Assembly: GCA_017311185.1 (NCBI GenBank)
Contig: JAESUZ010005532.1
Coordinates: 548,482-612,481, forward strand
DNA: 64,000 nt
Direction: 5' to 3'
From: Proteles cristata cristata
Taxonomy: Eukaryota; Chordata; Mammalia; Carnivora; Hyaenidae
Positions 46,501-59,700 of this stretch are shown piece after piece (positions within the stretch are counted from its first letter, which is position 1; each line of letters opens with the position of its first letter). The translations under genes and the position numbers were made by a program. Below the pieces are notes generated by a model that made no database searches, was not told where the DNA came from, and saw only the letters and a program-made list of their open reading frames with translations.

Positions 46501-49500
46501 CGGTCGTGGGGTCGTGAGCAGCTGGCTGTCCCTCCCGGGACCCCGGCCGTTCAGAACCCGGAGCCCGTCTAGCCTCGCGCGCTCCCCGCCCACAGCCCAT
46601 CGAGGGCCCTGCCCTAGGCCCCACCTCACGCCTGACCTTCCGGGCGGCCTTGCCTTTTGAACTTGTAGAGGATGAACACGCCCACCGCGAAGAGTCCGAC
46701 GACCACGAGGACCGCCACCGCCCAGTAGCCGCCGCCGCCTCCCAGCCTCCGGGAATCTGCAGGGAAAGCAGCGGCGGTCAGCGGGGCGCCACCGTCCCCC
46801 GCCCCGGCCTCCTTGGGCAGGTGCTCCTGGTGCGGCTGAGCGGCGTGGGCAGGCCTCGGGGGACCCCGGCCCCGGGCCACCCCCCGACTCCCGCTGTGCG
46901 CACCAGGGCCCTGCCCCTCCTCCTGGAAGGTGTGCGGTGAGCCTGCCCCACGGCACCCCACGCATCTCCATGGGGCAGGGGACGTGCCTCAGCTCCTGCA
47001 AAGATGCTTCCCCGAACAGGAAAGGACACACGCGTGACGGGCGAGGACACAGCCCCGGTGGGGGCAGGGCCCGAGGTCCTCCGAGACCCTGAATGTCTGT
47101 GTCACTTAAAGCCAGGGCTCTGACCCGGGTCCAGCCAGGAGGAGCGGGTGGCGCCTGAGGGGTCCTCTGCCCCAGCCCCCGTGGTAGCAGCGTCGCCTGG
47201 GGGCCCGGGATGCACACCTCTCGACCCTGCAGGGGCGAGCACGGCCAGGCCAGGGGAAGCCCCGGGCTTCTCACCTGTGTCTGTGTCCCTCATGGCCACC
47301 AGGACCCGGACCCCGCCTCGAAGAAGGAAGCTGATCTTTTGTGCCTTCAGCACTTGCTGGATGGCCAGGAGTCTCTGAAAGCAGAAAGAGGAGAGTGACG
47401 GGGTCCCTCCGGTGGCTTCCCAGCGGGAGAGCTGGGCAGACATCCGCTCTGACCCTCCAGAGATACGGGGCTGGGGGGGGGCACTCAGCTTCTTTGGGTC
47501 TCAGTTTCCTCATCTGTAAAATGGGAGTACTTGGCCGCCTGCACCGAGAACCTACAAAGGGGCACAAAGGTGACCGAGCTGGGGTCCGAGAGCTCTCGTT
47601 TTGGTTGGGACCGCAGAGTGTGGTAAAGCTGGGGAGCCCAGGGGTGCTCCAGGGGGCCCCCAGACCTGGCAGTGGTCAGGGAGGGCTTCCCAGAAGGGGA
47701 AGACCAAGACGGGGACAGGCCGGGTGACCCAGGCCGGGAGTGACCGCACCCCTGAGGGAGAGCAACCCCGGGAGGTGGTGGTGCTGCATCACGGGGGGTG
47801 GGGGGCAGCCGGCCTCGGGGAAATGGCCGTTTGCCGTTTCATGAGGGGGCGTTTGTCAGCTGTTCCAAAGGGGCGCTCATGTCATCCCTCCACACAGGTG
47901 GGGGCAGAGGTGCTACGGGAGGGGGCCCCCAATGGGGTGGTGGTCCCCGGGGCCCCCCCTCCCACGGCGCCTTGGGTGGGCCCTTCTGGGGGCCAAACTC
48001 GGCCTCCGGGAACAGCATATTGGCACCGCCATTCCCTGGGGATGCGAGGGCCGCGTTGGGACCGTGTGAACCACAGGCCTGAACAGCGCCAGGCCCGGGG
48101 GACGTGGGAAGGCACCGGGGTCTGCGCCTTCGCCCGTGGCCCCGAGAAGCTGCAGCCCTTTCCTGTGGCAAGGTCAATGCCTCCGGCCCCGCACCCAGCA
48201 CGCGGCGGCCAGGCAGCTGCCGCGCGGTCAGTGGTCCTGACCGGTCTCTAGGATTGTCACCATCCCCGGGCACGCGGTTTACCCTCCGCACTCAGGACGA
48301 GGTGGGGGGCGGTTCCCGTGTCCCTCCCCATCTCCTTCCAAATCTCTCCTGAGCACCCACATCTGACTCCTGCAGAATTCGCCCACCTGCTCTCCAATTC
48401 AGGGGCCGGGGTGGGTAGGGGGAGCCGCGGGCCGAGTGAGGGGGTCCCCGAGGCCCACCGTGCCTTTTCTAAGCTGTGCTGAGTCCCTGTGCTCAGCTCC
48501 CTGTCTGAGAAATGGGTACAGTCACTCTCAACCTTCTGCTGTTGAGAAGGGGCAGGGGCCGCGGGCTTGGAAAACCGGGGAGCCCCGGGTGCCAATGTGG
48601 GTGCCCTTTGGGAAACGCTGTGGGCCAGGCCCAGACAGTCACGTCTACCACGAGGCGGTGTGGGAGTGGCGAGGGGCGTCCACAGTGACAAGGGGCTCCC
48701 TGTCCTCTCTGTGGTCCTGACGGAGACGCTCCCAGCCGCCCACAGGGCTGCCGCGGGCCTGCGCTGTGCCCCCGCCCTCAGTGTCGGTGTTTCCAGACGG
48801 CCTCCAGGGACATCTGTCTGTGACCTGTGCGGGGGCAGGGGGGGGGCTTCCCATCCATCTTTTTCCCTGGAGATAACATTTCCTTCCTTCTCAGCGGGTT
48901 TAGTGTACTCCAATCGTGCAGCTACGAGTCCAGAACACTTTCATCGTCCCTGGAGGAAACCAGTGTCGGCCCCCCAGCCCCCGGCAGCCCGAGTCCGCTT
49001 TCCGCCTCCGCGCGGCGGCCCACTCCGAACAGCCGCGTCCACGCAGGCACACAGCAGGCGGCCTTGGTGGCCACTCCACCTCCCCCCTCCCCAGCTTCCT
49101 GTGCCACGCTCAGCCCAGTGGTGGCAGGTGTCAGACCTGCCTCCCTTTCACGGCTGCAAACGACTGCGCTGTGCGGACGCACCACGTCTGGCTCACGCAC
49201 CGCCTGCTGGGGGCCGGCCGGCTCGTGGCCGAGCAGCTCCAGTCCTGTGCATGCGCCCTCGGGGCGTGCCCGCCGTGAGCCCCGCCTAAGCTTCCCGGGA
49301 ACTTGCAGGACCCCGGCGGTGCCAGGGCCCGCTTTGCGCTCTCCTCCTTCACCCGGGTTACTCTCTGGGGAAGAGTTACAGCCTCCCCGGGGCACCCGGG
49401 TGACGCCGACTCATCCTTGGGTCCCCGTGCGGTGCCTGCCACGCAGCAGGTGTTCTACCCGCCCAGACGAGGGCTGTTGCTCGGAATCCACCCTACGCAG

Positions 49501-52500
49501 TGATGGCATCTGCTAGGTGGATGGGTGCCGCTTTCCACTCTGTCCTGAGACCTCACCCCGGGTGCCCGGAACCCTCATGCTCAGCTTGGGCCAGCGTGAC
49601 CAGCTCCGGCCACTGGGATGTCCCCCTGGGGGATGGTCCAGCCCAGTGCACTTGCGCCCCCCTCATTCCCCTGAACAGTGACCTTGGAGGCCACCAGCGT
49701 CCCAGGGGTGCGGCCACAGAGGGAGAAGAACGGGCCGCCTGCGCCAGGCAGCCGTGGGTCAGACGTGGGCCTCGATGTGAGGAAGACCCCTGAGAATGTG
49801 CTTGCTGTGACGTTATCACCAGACCCTGGGCACTAGGCCACCAAACCCTCGGTGGTGCAGGGAGAGCGTGGGTCCAGTGGCCTCGGGAGGTACCTTGTCA
49901 CTTGTGAGGCTCCTCTTCCTTGTGGGCCCAGGAGGGGGCAGGAGCACAGCCAGGTCGGCCACGGTGGGCAGCCCTGGCTTCACCACGGTCACCAGCAGCT
50001 CCTCGGGGATGCTGGTCTCCTGAGGGGACGCACACAAGCCCCCCTGAGCCGCCCGCCTTCTCTGCCGCCTGCCACGCGCCGGGGCCCAGGAATGCCCTCC
50101 CTCGCCCTCGGTCTGTCCAAGTCCCGGTCACCGATCCTGCCAGCTATGCCTGACCCTGTACCCCACGGTGACGGCCCCTGAGCCCGCTGGCCCCCCGTTC
50201 CGCCTCCTGCAGCCCAACCGTCCTGGTCCCTCAGCCCTTCACCCCCCAGGCCAGGCCTGCTCCCTCCAGTCCATCCCTCACGCTGAGGGCGAGCGACCCC
50301 TCTCTGGCTACTGTTCTCCCAGAGGTCAAGGCTCCTGAAAAGAGCTCCTCCAACTCACAAAGCTCACACAGGTCGCTCTGCCTCCTGAAAACCCCACTCC
50401 AGGCACTTCCACCTGGCAAACTCCTATTCACCCTTCAACGCCCAGAACAGTATCACCAGCATTATTAACCACGTGACGAGAGGCATGGCCAGAGTGGGCC
50501 TCAGCCTGTGACAGCCTCGGATGACTGTGGGGGGCTGCTCTGTCCCTCACCGCGGGACCAAGGGCCCCGAGTGCCCTACGCCCACCCTGACGCACCCCGT
50601 CTGCTGTCTGTGAGCTCCCCAGGGGCAGCAGTCACACTGATTCTCTCTGGCTCCAGCATCGGGCTCAGAATAGAAACTCCATGTATAAATGAGTATCATA
50701 CTAAGGAGATTCTGGGCCATCAGAGGACAGTGACTGTGTCCTGTGCAAATAGCTGGTGCTACTCCAAGTGCATGGAGGAGTCGGCCTGCCCCTGCCCTGT
50801 GAGCTGGCGCTCCAGCTGCCTGTCACGCAGAGGCCGGCAGGGGCCCCCCAAGCACAGGGCAGCCAGCCTGAAGGCCGGGTCACCGGGACTGGGCTCCACC
50901 AGCTCGGCCCCGCCCCACCCCTTCGCCCCGCCCCGCCCCTCTTCGCCCAGCCCAGGGGCTCTGGGGCTCCCGTTCTCTGAGGCCCCGCAGGTGCTGGGGA
51001 GGCTCCGGCGTGAGAGGGCTGGGGGCACCTTGGAGAGCAGCCGGGTCACCACCAGGCCGATGTCCTCTCTCCACTCGGGGGTGTTGGGGTTGTGCGCATC
51101 CAGGTCCCTGGAGAACTGCAGAGGCACTACCTGAAACTGGTCTGGAAAGAGGCAGAGACGGCCAGCTGGTCAGTTCTGGGCAGCAAGGCTGCGGCCCCCG
51201 GCAGGAGGCCATGCACCCCGGATGGCCCGGGCCTGCCCTGGCTTCAGGTCCCCCGTGTCCACTGGGGAGGGAGGGCCCCGCCCGCGCCAAGCCTGTCCTG
51301 TGAGGTCTGTCACGTTCACCCACAAGGACGTACACACCCCGTGAGCCTGGGCTCCCAGCCCCAGGGACCCACGGACTTCGACTGTGCTGGTCTCCCCACC
51401 AGAGCAAGCGTCCCTCGAGGGCAGAGGTCCCACCTTCGCTTTCTCTCCCATCTGCCAGCTCAGAGGCCCACCCTAGAGCCCCTGCAGGTGCCGTGACGGG
51501 ACCGGCGCCTCCGAGCTCATTGCAGTCCCTCCAGGTAACTCCTGAGCCCCACGGGAGGAGGCTCTGTGGGCCTGAGTGGCCCAAGGGACAAGTGCTTTGT
51601 GAAGGGAGAGCCCAGCGGCTTACAGCAGGGGAGGCGGTGACTGCAGAGCCCCGGGCTCGGGACCCTGCGTGCACGTGTCTGTGAATGAAGCAACAGCCAG
51701 AGTCAGCTCCACTAAATATTTAACTGATGGCTGCTGTCCACAGGAGAGGCTGTTCTTAAAGCAAACAGGTTTTATCAGTGTGATGACGAGGCCAACAGCA
51801 CACAGGGTGGGGGTGGGGTCTCTTCCCTTTGGAGGATTAATCCTTTATTGTAAACGTCTCCCATTAGGGTCTTGCCCCCCCACCCCTAGGTGAGTGCCGG
51901 CAAATGGGATGCAGACTCAGAACGGGAGTGTCAACAGAGGCTATATTAGGGGTCCTCTCACTTTAAGATATAAACACGTGACAACGGGGCAGGAGAGGTC
52001 AGGCCGCCCTGGTGACCCTGACGAGTCACTCAGCCACACGTCCTCATTCTGTGCCGTGTGAGGCCCGTGAGTGCCACTGGGCATGAAGGCTCGTCCGTGT
52101 TCGTTTTACAGATGGGGAAACTGAGGCCAGGGAAGCTGGGGAGCGTCAGAGCTGTGTTCACTGGCTCCCCTCCCTAGCCTGCTGTGCCCCCACCCTCCCC
52201 CTCACCCCGCAGGATGTCACCCGACCCCGGCGCTCCCGAGAAGGACAGACGTGCGCCCAGCCCTGGGGAGGGGGCTCACCCAGCACGCGGACCAGCTTGG
52301 AGGCCTGCAGCACCGAGTTCCCGCAGGCGGCCTGCACCGTCACCCGCACGTCCCCTGTGTCCGCAAACCGCGTGGTCACAGAGTTCTCCAAGGAGAGCAA
52401 GGGCTGCAGGGACCACGGGCGTGGTCAGGGCAGGTCCATGCGGGAGAGCCTGCCCCGCGCCCCGCCCGCTGCCCAGGGCCTCACTGAGGACGCCCACCCT

Positions 52501-53703
52501 CCCCTGCTCTGGTCAGGACATGGGGACAGTGGGGGAGGGGCACGGGGCGGGCCCCCCAGAGTCACCAGCTCTAAGCCCCTCATGTCCCCTTCCTTCCAGA
52601 CCTGCCCAAAGGGCTGGGCTGGAAGTCGCTGAGCTGTGACTGAACCCAGAGCTCAGCGCCCTCCTCAGCCCCACCCCCATTCCAGGAACACAGGCTGGGG
52701 CTGCAGCTCCTCCCCACCCGGCCTCTGGGTCTGGGACTTCAGCGCTGCTGGGGGCTTTCTGCCTGGGGTGCAGGGGATAAGCCTCCTGAGTGAGGGAAGG
52801 ATGCCCCTCTTTGGGTCTTGAGGGCCCCCAGGCTGAGGTGGGCAGCCCTGCCCACAGAGGCCCTCCGGCCCTCCTACCAGCCATTGTTTGTGGCTCCCCG
52901 CTGTACAGGGCACACCCCAGGGCTCTGGGGGAGGCTTCTGAGATCAGGTCCAGACCCAGTGATCCCCTCCTCCATGAAGCCTTCCCTGACCACACCCTTC
53001 AGCCAGACTAGAAATGGCCTGAGCTTCCCTGGAGCTCGCAACACCTCACCTGCCCCTTCCTGCGATGCTTATCACACCTCAGGTCACCTGTTTCGCCCAC
53101 ACCTCTGTCCCCAGGAAAAGGCAGCGTCGGGTCCCCTTTATCCTGCGTCCGCCACGCTCAGACCCAGCCCAACACGAGCAGACGCTCAGGAAGAAAGGCT
53201 GCGGTGCTCACCCCAAGTCCACGGTCCCAGTGTCCTGCTGCCCCGGCCCCAGGGCAGTGCCCAACCCGCTCTCACCCAGGTGCCAGCCCGCGGGTACCCA
53301 GGGCCAGCGCACCTGCAGGCTGTGGCCAATCCACCAGTAGAAGACGGTGAGGTTGGGGTTCAGGGGCAGCAGCACGGCTGTGAGGTTCACCTCCTGGTTG
53401 ACGCCAACGACAGGAACCACCTCGAGGTGGAGGGCCTGCAGGGGTGCTGTGGGGTCAGGGAAAGGCCGGGGTTACAGGGCATCGGGGCACGGGCATTTTA
53501 GAGGCTGCTTATCCGTCACGACCACCAGTTATCACCACCTCCATCTCTACCATTTTCTCCATGACCTCCATCATCATCATCTTCTCCACCTCCACCACCA
53601 CCACCACCACCACCACCATCATCGTCATTACCACCACCGTCATTACCTCATCACCACCACCACCACCGCCACCACCGCCACCACCACCACCACCACCACC
53701 ATC

Positions 53704-53734
<31 letters not shown>

Positions 53735-56700
53735 CCACCACCACCATCTCCACCATCACCAACCCTACGAGGGCACCAGGGGTGTGGACTTGAGCCCTGC
53801 CTGCCTGTCTCCCTGACCCCGGGCCTGCCGTCCTGAGGACTGGGGTCCCGGAGCAGGCCTGAGGGACTCCCTGCATTTCTCCAGGACCAGGTTCTCTCTG
53901 GCCCAGGGAGCACCTCTTGGCCTCGGAGGGGCGGCAGACTTACAGTTGACCTGGACAAAGAGCAGCGCCTCGTCACGCCCCGCCGTGTTCTCCGCCCTGA
54001 CGGACACGCGGTAGACGCCAGGGCTCTCGTAGCGGTGCCGGATGGGCTCCTCTGTCAACGTGAGGTTCACGTACGTGGCCTTGAAGCCATCGCCGAGGTC
54101 CACCTGGTACTTGGTGGTCAGGACGTCACCCTGCGGGGAACACCAAGAGGCCACTGAGTGTGGCCATAAAGCGGACAGGCCAGCAGGGCGCCATGGACGC
54201 ACTCATTCCCTCGCTCTTTTCCTCACCTGTGGCGGCCCCGGGCCCCCAGGGACCAGACCTGCCTGCCCTCGGGGCCTGAGCCGGGGCCACCCACTGAGGC
54301 CTGAGCCAGTGGCCTGAGCCTGCCGGGGCTGGATTTCAGGAACACGGCCAGAAAGATCAGAGACACGAAGTCTCCTAAGGCGTCTCCCAGCAAACGCAGA
54401 GAACCTTTTCCCATCTCTGATGCCAAGCGCCCGGTTCCTGAACGTTTGATCCTGTTCTCTGTGGAGTGAGGATGCGGCTTGGACGCACGGGGTCCGTGGG
54501 GACGGGGCTCTCACACCTGTGGTCCCTTCCCGGTGTCTGAGCAGCGGGGGTTGTCTGACGGGGTCTCCGGCTCAGGACTGGGGGCCCCGGCCCCCACACA
54601 GCCACCGGAGCCTCTCTGAGGCGCGGGAAGTCCGGAGAGAAAGACTAATTTTCTCCAGGTCATAGCAAGAGAACATCCTTGCATTCCGTCTCATGCCCGC
54701 TCCTGCCTCCCCTGCCGGCTCACCCCTGCCCCTCCCCATCCCTGCGGGAACACCCGGAATCCCTGTCCTGATGATCAGGAACGACGCGGGATTAGCACCG
54801 GCCGCCTACGAGCCTCTCATTTTACGCCTGCGAAGCCCTGACACTTGACAGAGACCTTTCACAGAGGTTCCTTTCGCTTCGCTTTCTTGCAAACACAGTT
54901 ACTGGCCTGAGTGGCGTCCACCCCCATGTGCATGTCCCCTGGGGACTCAGAGTGTGGCCGTATTTGGACACAGGGTCTCTGCAGAAGCGGCTAGTTAAGG
55001 TGAGGTCATGCTGGGGTACGGCGGGCCCTGTCCAGTGGCCGCGTCTTCAAGAAGAGGCTGGGGTTTGGGACGTAGGAGAGATACCCGTGTGGCCACAGGG
55101 CAGAGTTGCAACGACTCAGTCACAGGCCAAGGGACACGAGCATCTCAGAAACCGACGGTCAGGGGAGAATCCCTCCCCGCGCCCCCAGCGAGAGCCAGGC
55201 TCTGACAACACCCTGAATTCAGAAATCTGAGCTCCAGAGCTGCGAGAGGTGTGGGCCGTCTCTCGCCTGCAGCACCTGCCGCTGGCGGCCGCAGCCCCGG
55301 GACCTCACTCGCATGCTGTTCAACTGTCCCCGTGTGCTGGGCCGCAGCCCTGGGGGCCGGTGCTGCCTGTGGACAGGAGGCCTCCCGGGCCCGAGGGCAG
55401 CGGGGTCTGCACCCACCTCGGGCTTTGGGCCGGCAGCCTGCAAGCCAGACGCGCCTCGGACCGGAGCGGCCCTGGGGCTTTGGGGCGCACCCTGGGACCC
55501 CGCGTTCCTGCCTGCGGGCCGCTAGGCTGATGCACGTTGAACTATTCAACCGTTTTACTCGGTTAAAATGACTTGCCGTCTTTTCCCCTGACGACGAAGT
55601 AGTCCAGCCTCAGTGCTGACACACAGGAAATACAAAGGCACAGAGGAGGGAGGTCGCCGTGACCCCGCCCCCGCATCTGCCGTGTTCTGTCTGCTTTGTC
55701 CCCTGTACTGCTGAGCGTGGCCGGGCGACAGGAACGGTGTATCCTGAGAGCAGCGCCAGGTCCCGTGTAGCGTAAGGGCCAGCGCAGTGTGTGCCCCGTG
55801 CCCCATGCCCGCGGCCACCACTGCCGAGACCACAGTGTCACACCTGGGATACGCGCACGGTCACAGCCGGGGTGCAGAGCCACCAGCAGCAGCACCGTCA
55901 CACCCGTCCCCTGGCGGCCCCTCTTCTGCCCCCCATTCCTTGATGTTGACACTTCCCAAATGTCCAATAAAGGAGCCGGGCTGCACGGAGTCCCTGGGAT
56001 TGGCTTTTTCCAGTCCATGTGATTCATTTCAGACGCACCCAGGCCGTGGCACGCGTCAGGGACCTGCTCCCTGTCACGGGGGGTCGTGTTCCATGCTGTG
56101 GCTGCACCGCTGTCCACCCGACGCCCCTCGGGGGACACCGGGATGTTTCCGGTTTCTGGCTCTTCTGCAGGAAGGCTGCCGCCAGCGCCCGTGTGCATTT
56201 CCCGGACACACGTGCCGGGAGCACACGCACTGAGCACACGGTGGCTGCGTGTTCCCGCCAGACTGTCCTCCGGAGCGCGGGCCCCGTCTGCTCCCCCTGA
56301 AGCCACGAGCGAGGGGTCCCGCGCCTCCGCGACCTCGCCTGCCCTCACCGGTGTCACCGCTTCCCGTGCTGGCCGCTCTCGCAGGCGCGTCGTGGCACTG
56401 CACTGGGGTCGAGTCCTCGTCTCCCTGACGGTCAGTGAAGCTCAAGCACCTCCTGTGCGCGCGGGCCACCTGCACGTCCTCCATGACGAAACGGGCCTAG
56501 TGTCCTCTGCCCGTTTCCTAACGGGAGTCGTTTCCTCACGTCCCCCGGGGAGCAGGCCTGGCCGGACGCGAATTGTGTACATATTTTCTCCGGAACATGC
56601 TTTTCCTCTTTACAAGCTCTTTCCCGGAGCAGAAGTGTTGCATTTTGACCGGGTCCGATGTGTCCAATTTCCTTTACGGACGACGCTTTCGGCGTCCACT

Positions 56701-59700
56701 CTACCCACCCGTGGCCCGGCCCTTGATCTAGGCAGTTTCTATCTTTCCCCTCGAGGATTTATAGCTTCCCGTCTTCCGTCGACTGCTGAGGTCCATTCTG
56801 AGTTGATCCGGGATGAGGTGTGAGGTTCCGGCCAAGGCTCCTTTTTAGCAGAGGTTCGCTGGCCGAGGACCGTCCCTCCCCCTGCCACGTTTTTCCACCT
56901 GTGGCAAAGTCAGCTGCACTTTCCACACGGGTGTATTTCTGGCACCTCCATCCGCTCTTATTCTTAGTTCTTAGCTGCACCCAGAACGTGGCCCCGGCCC
57001 AGACAGCTGTGTCCACACGCAGCTCAGCCCGTGCATGAGGGCAGGCGGGTGTGACTTGTGTGCGTGTGTAGATGTGTCTGTGAGCTGTGGTGAGCGTGTG
57101 ACTCCATGCGTGTGCACGTGCAGCAGCATGTCCACTGCGGCCCGGGCTCCCACGCTTCCCAGCGGCCTCTTCTGGATGGGCCGGCCGCCGGGCGGCCTCT
57201 CTTACAGGGGCACCTTCTGGTCACTGCCCACACCCCCGGCGACCCCCGCCCTCAGGGCTGGGACACCGGTGCAGTGGGTCACAGGCTTGTCCCGTCCCGA
57301 GAAGTCACACACGTGAGAAAGTTGCGAGACTGAAGACTCTAGGGGGCAGCAGACGGCCGCTCCTCCTGGGCGTCCATGCTGGGACTTAGGCGGCGGGTGG
57401 GTCCACCGGGAGAGTCCAGGGACCCCGCCTGGGGAGGGGGCATCACCCCGGCCTCCTGCTGCCTGACAGACCCCCTCCCGCCCCAGGGCTGTCCCCGAGG
57501 CCCAGGCCCGGCCCAAGTCTGGGGGCCACAGACCAGGCGCCGTCGCTGCAGAGTGCGCCCTGGCCTGGGGCCCAGTGCCAGCTCTGTCACTCGTTACTGT
57601 GTGGCTTCGGGTCAGGCACCCACCTTTCTGAGCCAGGGATCCCCCCGCACACCAGTGTGGCTGGGCGCACGGGGACTCACACACACAGCTCTACGTCCTC
57701 GGGCCTCAGTTTCCCTGTTTGCATGAGAGCAGAGTCCCTGCTTTCCAACACCAAGGTCCTCCGTCACCCTCCCCGACCCCACCCAGGCACCATATTGGAG
57801 GCCGTGTGCTAAATACAGTGCGAACAGTTATGAAGCTGAACCTGCTTCGTCCAGCGTAGCTGTTCACCAAAGACCCCAACGCCCACTGGAGTGGCGTGCG
57901 CAGACAGCTTGGGTCCTGGGGGGGCCCCCTCTGGGGGAGCAGGATCCTGGGGGGGTCTCCCTCCAGGGGGAGCAGGGTCCTGGGGGGCCTCCCTCTTGGG
58001 GAGCAGGGTCCTGGGGGGGTCTCCCTCCAGGGGGAGCAGGGTCCTGGGGGGGTCTCCCTCCAGGGGAGCAGGGTCCTGGGGGGCCTCCCTCTTGGGGAGC
58101 AGGGTCCTGGGGGGGTCTCCCTCCAGGGGGAGCAGGCTTGTCCTCCGTGCTTTCCTGTTGTTTAGAATTTCCTGCATGTTGGCAAGTCTTCGTGATTTCT
58201 GGCTTTGAACGTTCTGCAGTGAGTTTGTTACTTCTCTAATCAGAAGAATGAAGCAGGCTGTGTATTAATTTTAAAAGACCAGAGGAGTGGACGCCTGGGG
58301 GGCTCAGTTGGTTAAGCGTCCAACTTGGGTTCAGGTCATGATCTCATGGTTTGTGGGTTCGAGCCCTGTGTCAGGCTCTGTGCTGACAGCTAGTTCAGAG
58401 CCTGGAGCCCGCTTCTGATTCTGTGTCTCCCTCTCTCTCTGCCCCTCCCCTGCTCGTGCTCTGTCTCTGTCTCTCAAAAAGAAATAAAAACATTTAAAAA
58501 ATAGTAAAATAAATAAGTAAAAGACCAGAAGAAAATATAAAACTTAACACTTACCTTGGGGGAAACAGGATTTTTGGTGCTATTTATGTTTTTGACATTT
58601 TAGGTAGTTTTCAAATGTTCTACAATGAGTATAAATTATTTTTAAAATCAGAACATGAGGGCACCTGGGGAACTCCGTCAGTTAAGCTTCTGAGTTCAGC
58701 TCAGGTCACGATCTAACAGTCCGTAGGTTCGAGCCCCGCATTGGGTTCTGTGTTGATGGCAGAGCCGCTTGGGATTCTCTCTCTCTCTTTCTCTGCCCCT
58801 CCCCTGCTCGCTTGCTCTCTCTCAAAATAAATAAATAAACTTTTAAAAAAAACCTGGTGTCCCTGCCTTGTGTGCTGGCTGCACGGAGACCCCCCCATAC
58901 CCTACTCCACTGTCCCCCATGGATCGTGGGTCGGATTCATCCTTTGGACGCGGGCCTGGGCCCAGGGAGGGACTTCCCGTCCACTCTCAGCTTCCGGGGT
59001 TTTGGTCTGAGCCGCCTGGTGTGGAGGGGACGCCCCCTCGCACCACACCTGCTCTCCTGGCGGCCGCTCTCCACGGGGCCAGCGCGCTCACCTGCTCCTG
59101 CCGCACCACGAACAGGACGTCCTCTCCGGGCCGCACGGCCACCGCCCTGCCGCGGATGCTGACCTGCAGGCCCCGGGGCGGTGCGAGTGGGCACTGCATC
59201 TGCGCCGGGCTCTGCCGCGGGTCCACGCCGCCCTCACACACGTTGGACACCACCTTGCGGTACCTGCGGCCAGAGGGCAGGTCAGCGTCTGCGCGGACGG
59301 TGGGGACTTGATGGCAGACGGTGGGGACTTGATGGCGGCCGCCTCTTGGCCCACCGAGAGCCGTTGTGGCCCCAGGTCCCAGCTAAAAACCCAGGCTCAG
59401 GGTAGGGGGACCAGTGACCGCAGGGCCTGCTTCTGTCCCTGGCTGCCTCTGTGTCTGGTCGCAGTACTTGTGACGACCCTGGCACCTGCCCTTGTGGCCG
59501 AGGGTGTGACTGGGTGCAGCCCGCATTCTGCGGCCTTGCTGAGAATCGGTGACACCAGACTCACCCTCTCCTTCACACCACGCTTCTGCTGGGGGGGCTG
59601 ACCTCGCACGGCCCCTGCCCTTGCCAAGGTGGGGGGAGATGGATCGCATCACACTCTGCCTCCCGCATCTTGGCAAAATCACCACTGACAGCTCTGGGGG

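Larger units (their letters stand above)
42779..46653 (-). other. SORCS2: SORCS2 intron between tail and transmembrane exons
   Basis: Starts with the GC donor described for the upstream exon. Contains L2-like pieces (42890-43010, 45655-45760), an MLT1-like LTR piece (43430-43660), a pyrimidine-rich tract (44398-44545) and a MIR fragment (46375-46440). Confidence 0.75.
54131..59091 (-). other. SORCS2: Large SORCS2 intron
   Basis: Contains an old repeat (54930-55250), a MIR-like segment (57585-57730), a 32-base minisatellite (57913-58136) and two SINEs (58288-58518, 58658-58852). No extra exon. Confidence 0.8.

Noticed and set aside
46635..46636. GT donor near the end of the SORCS2 transmembrane exon
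   Set aside because: Use would shift the reading frame and stop early in the tail; the GC donor at 46653-46652 restores the known tail.
46168..47274. 368-codon open frame on the - strand covering the transmembrane exon
   Set aside because: It runs in a different frame over the exon; only the 46654-46756 exon matches SORCS2 in phase with its neighbours.
57913..58136. Regular direct repeats that could suggest a CRISPR array
   Set aside because: Units are contiguous without unique spacers, in a mammalian intron; it is a minisatellite.
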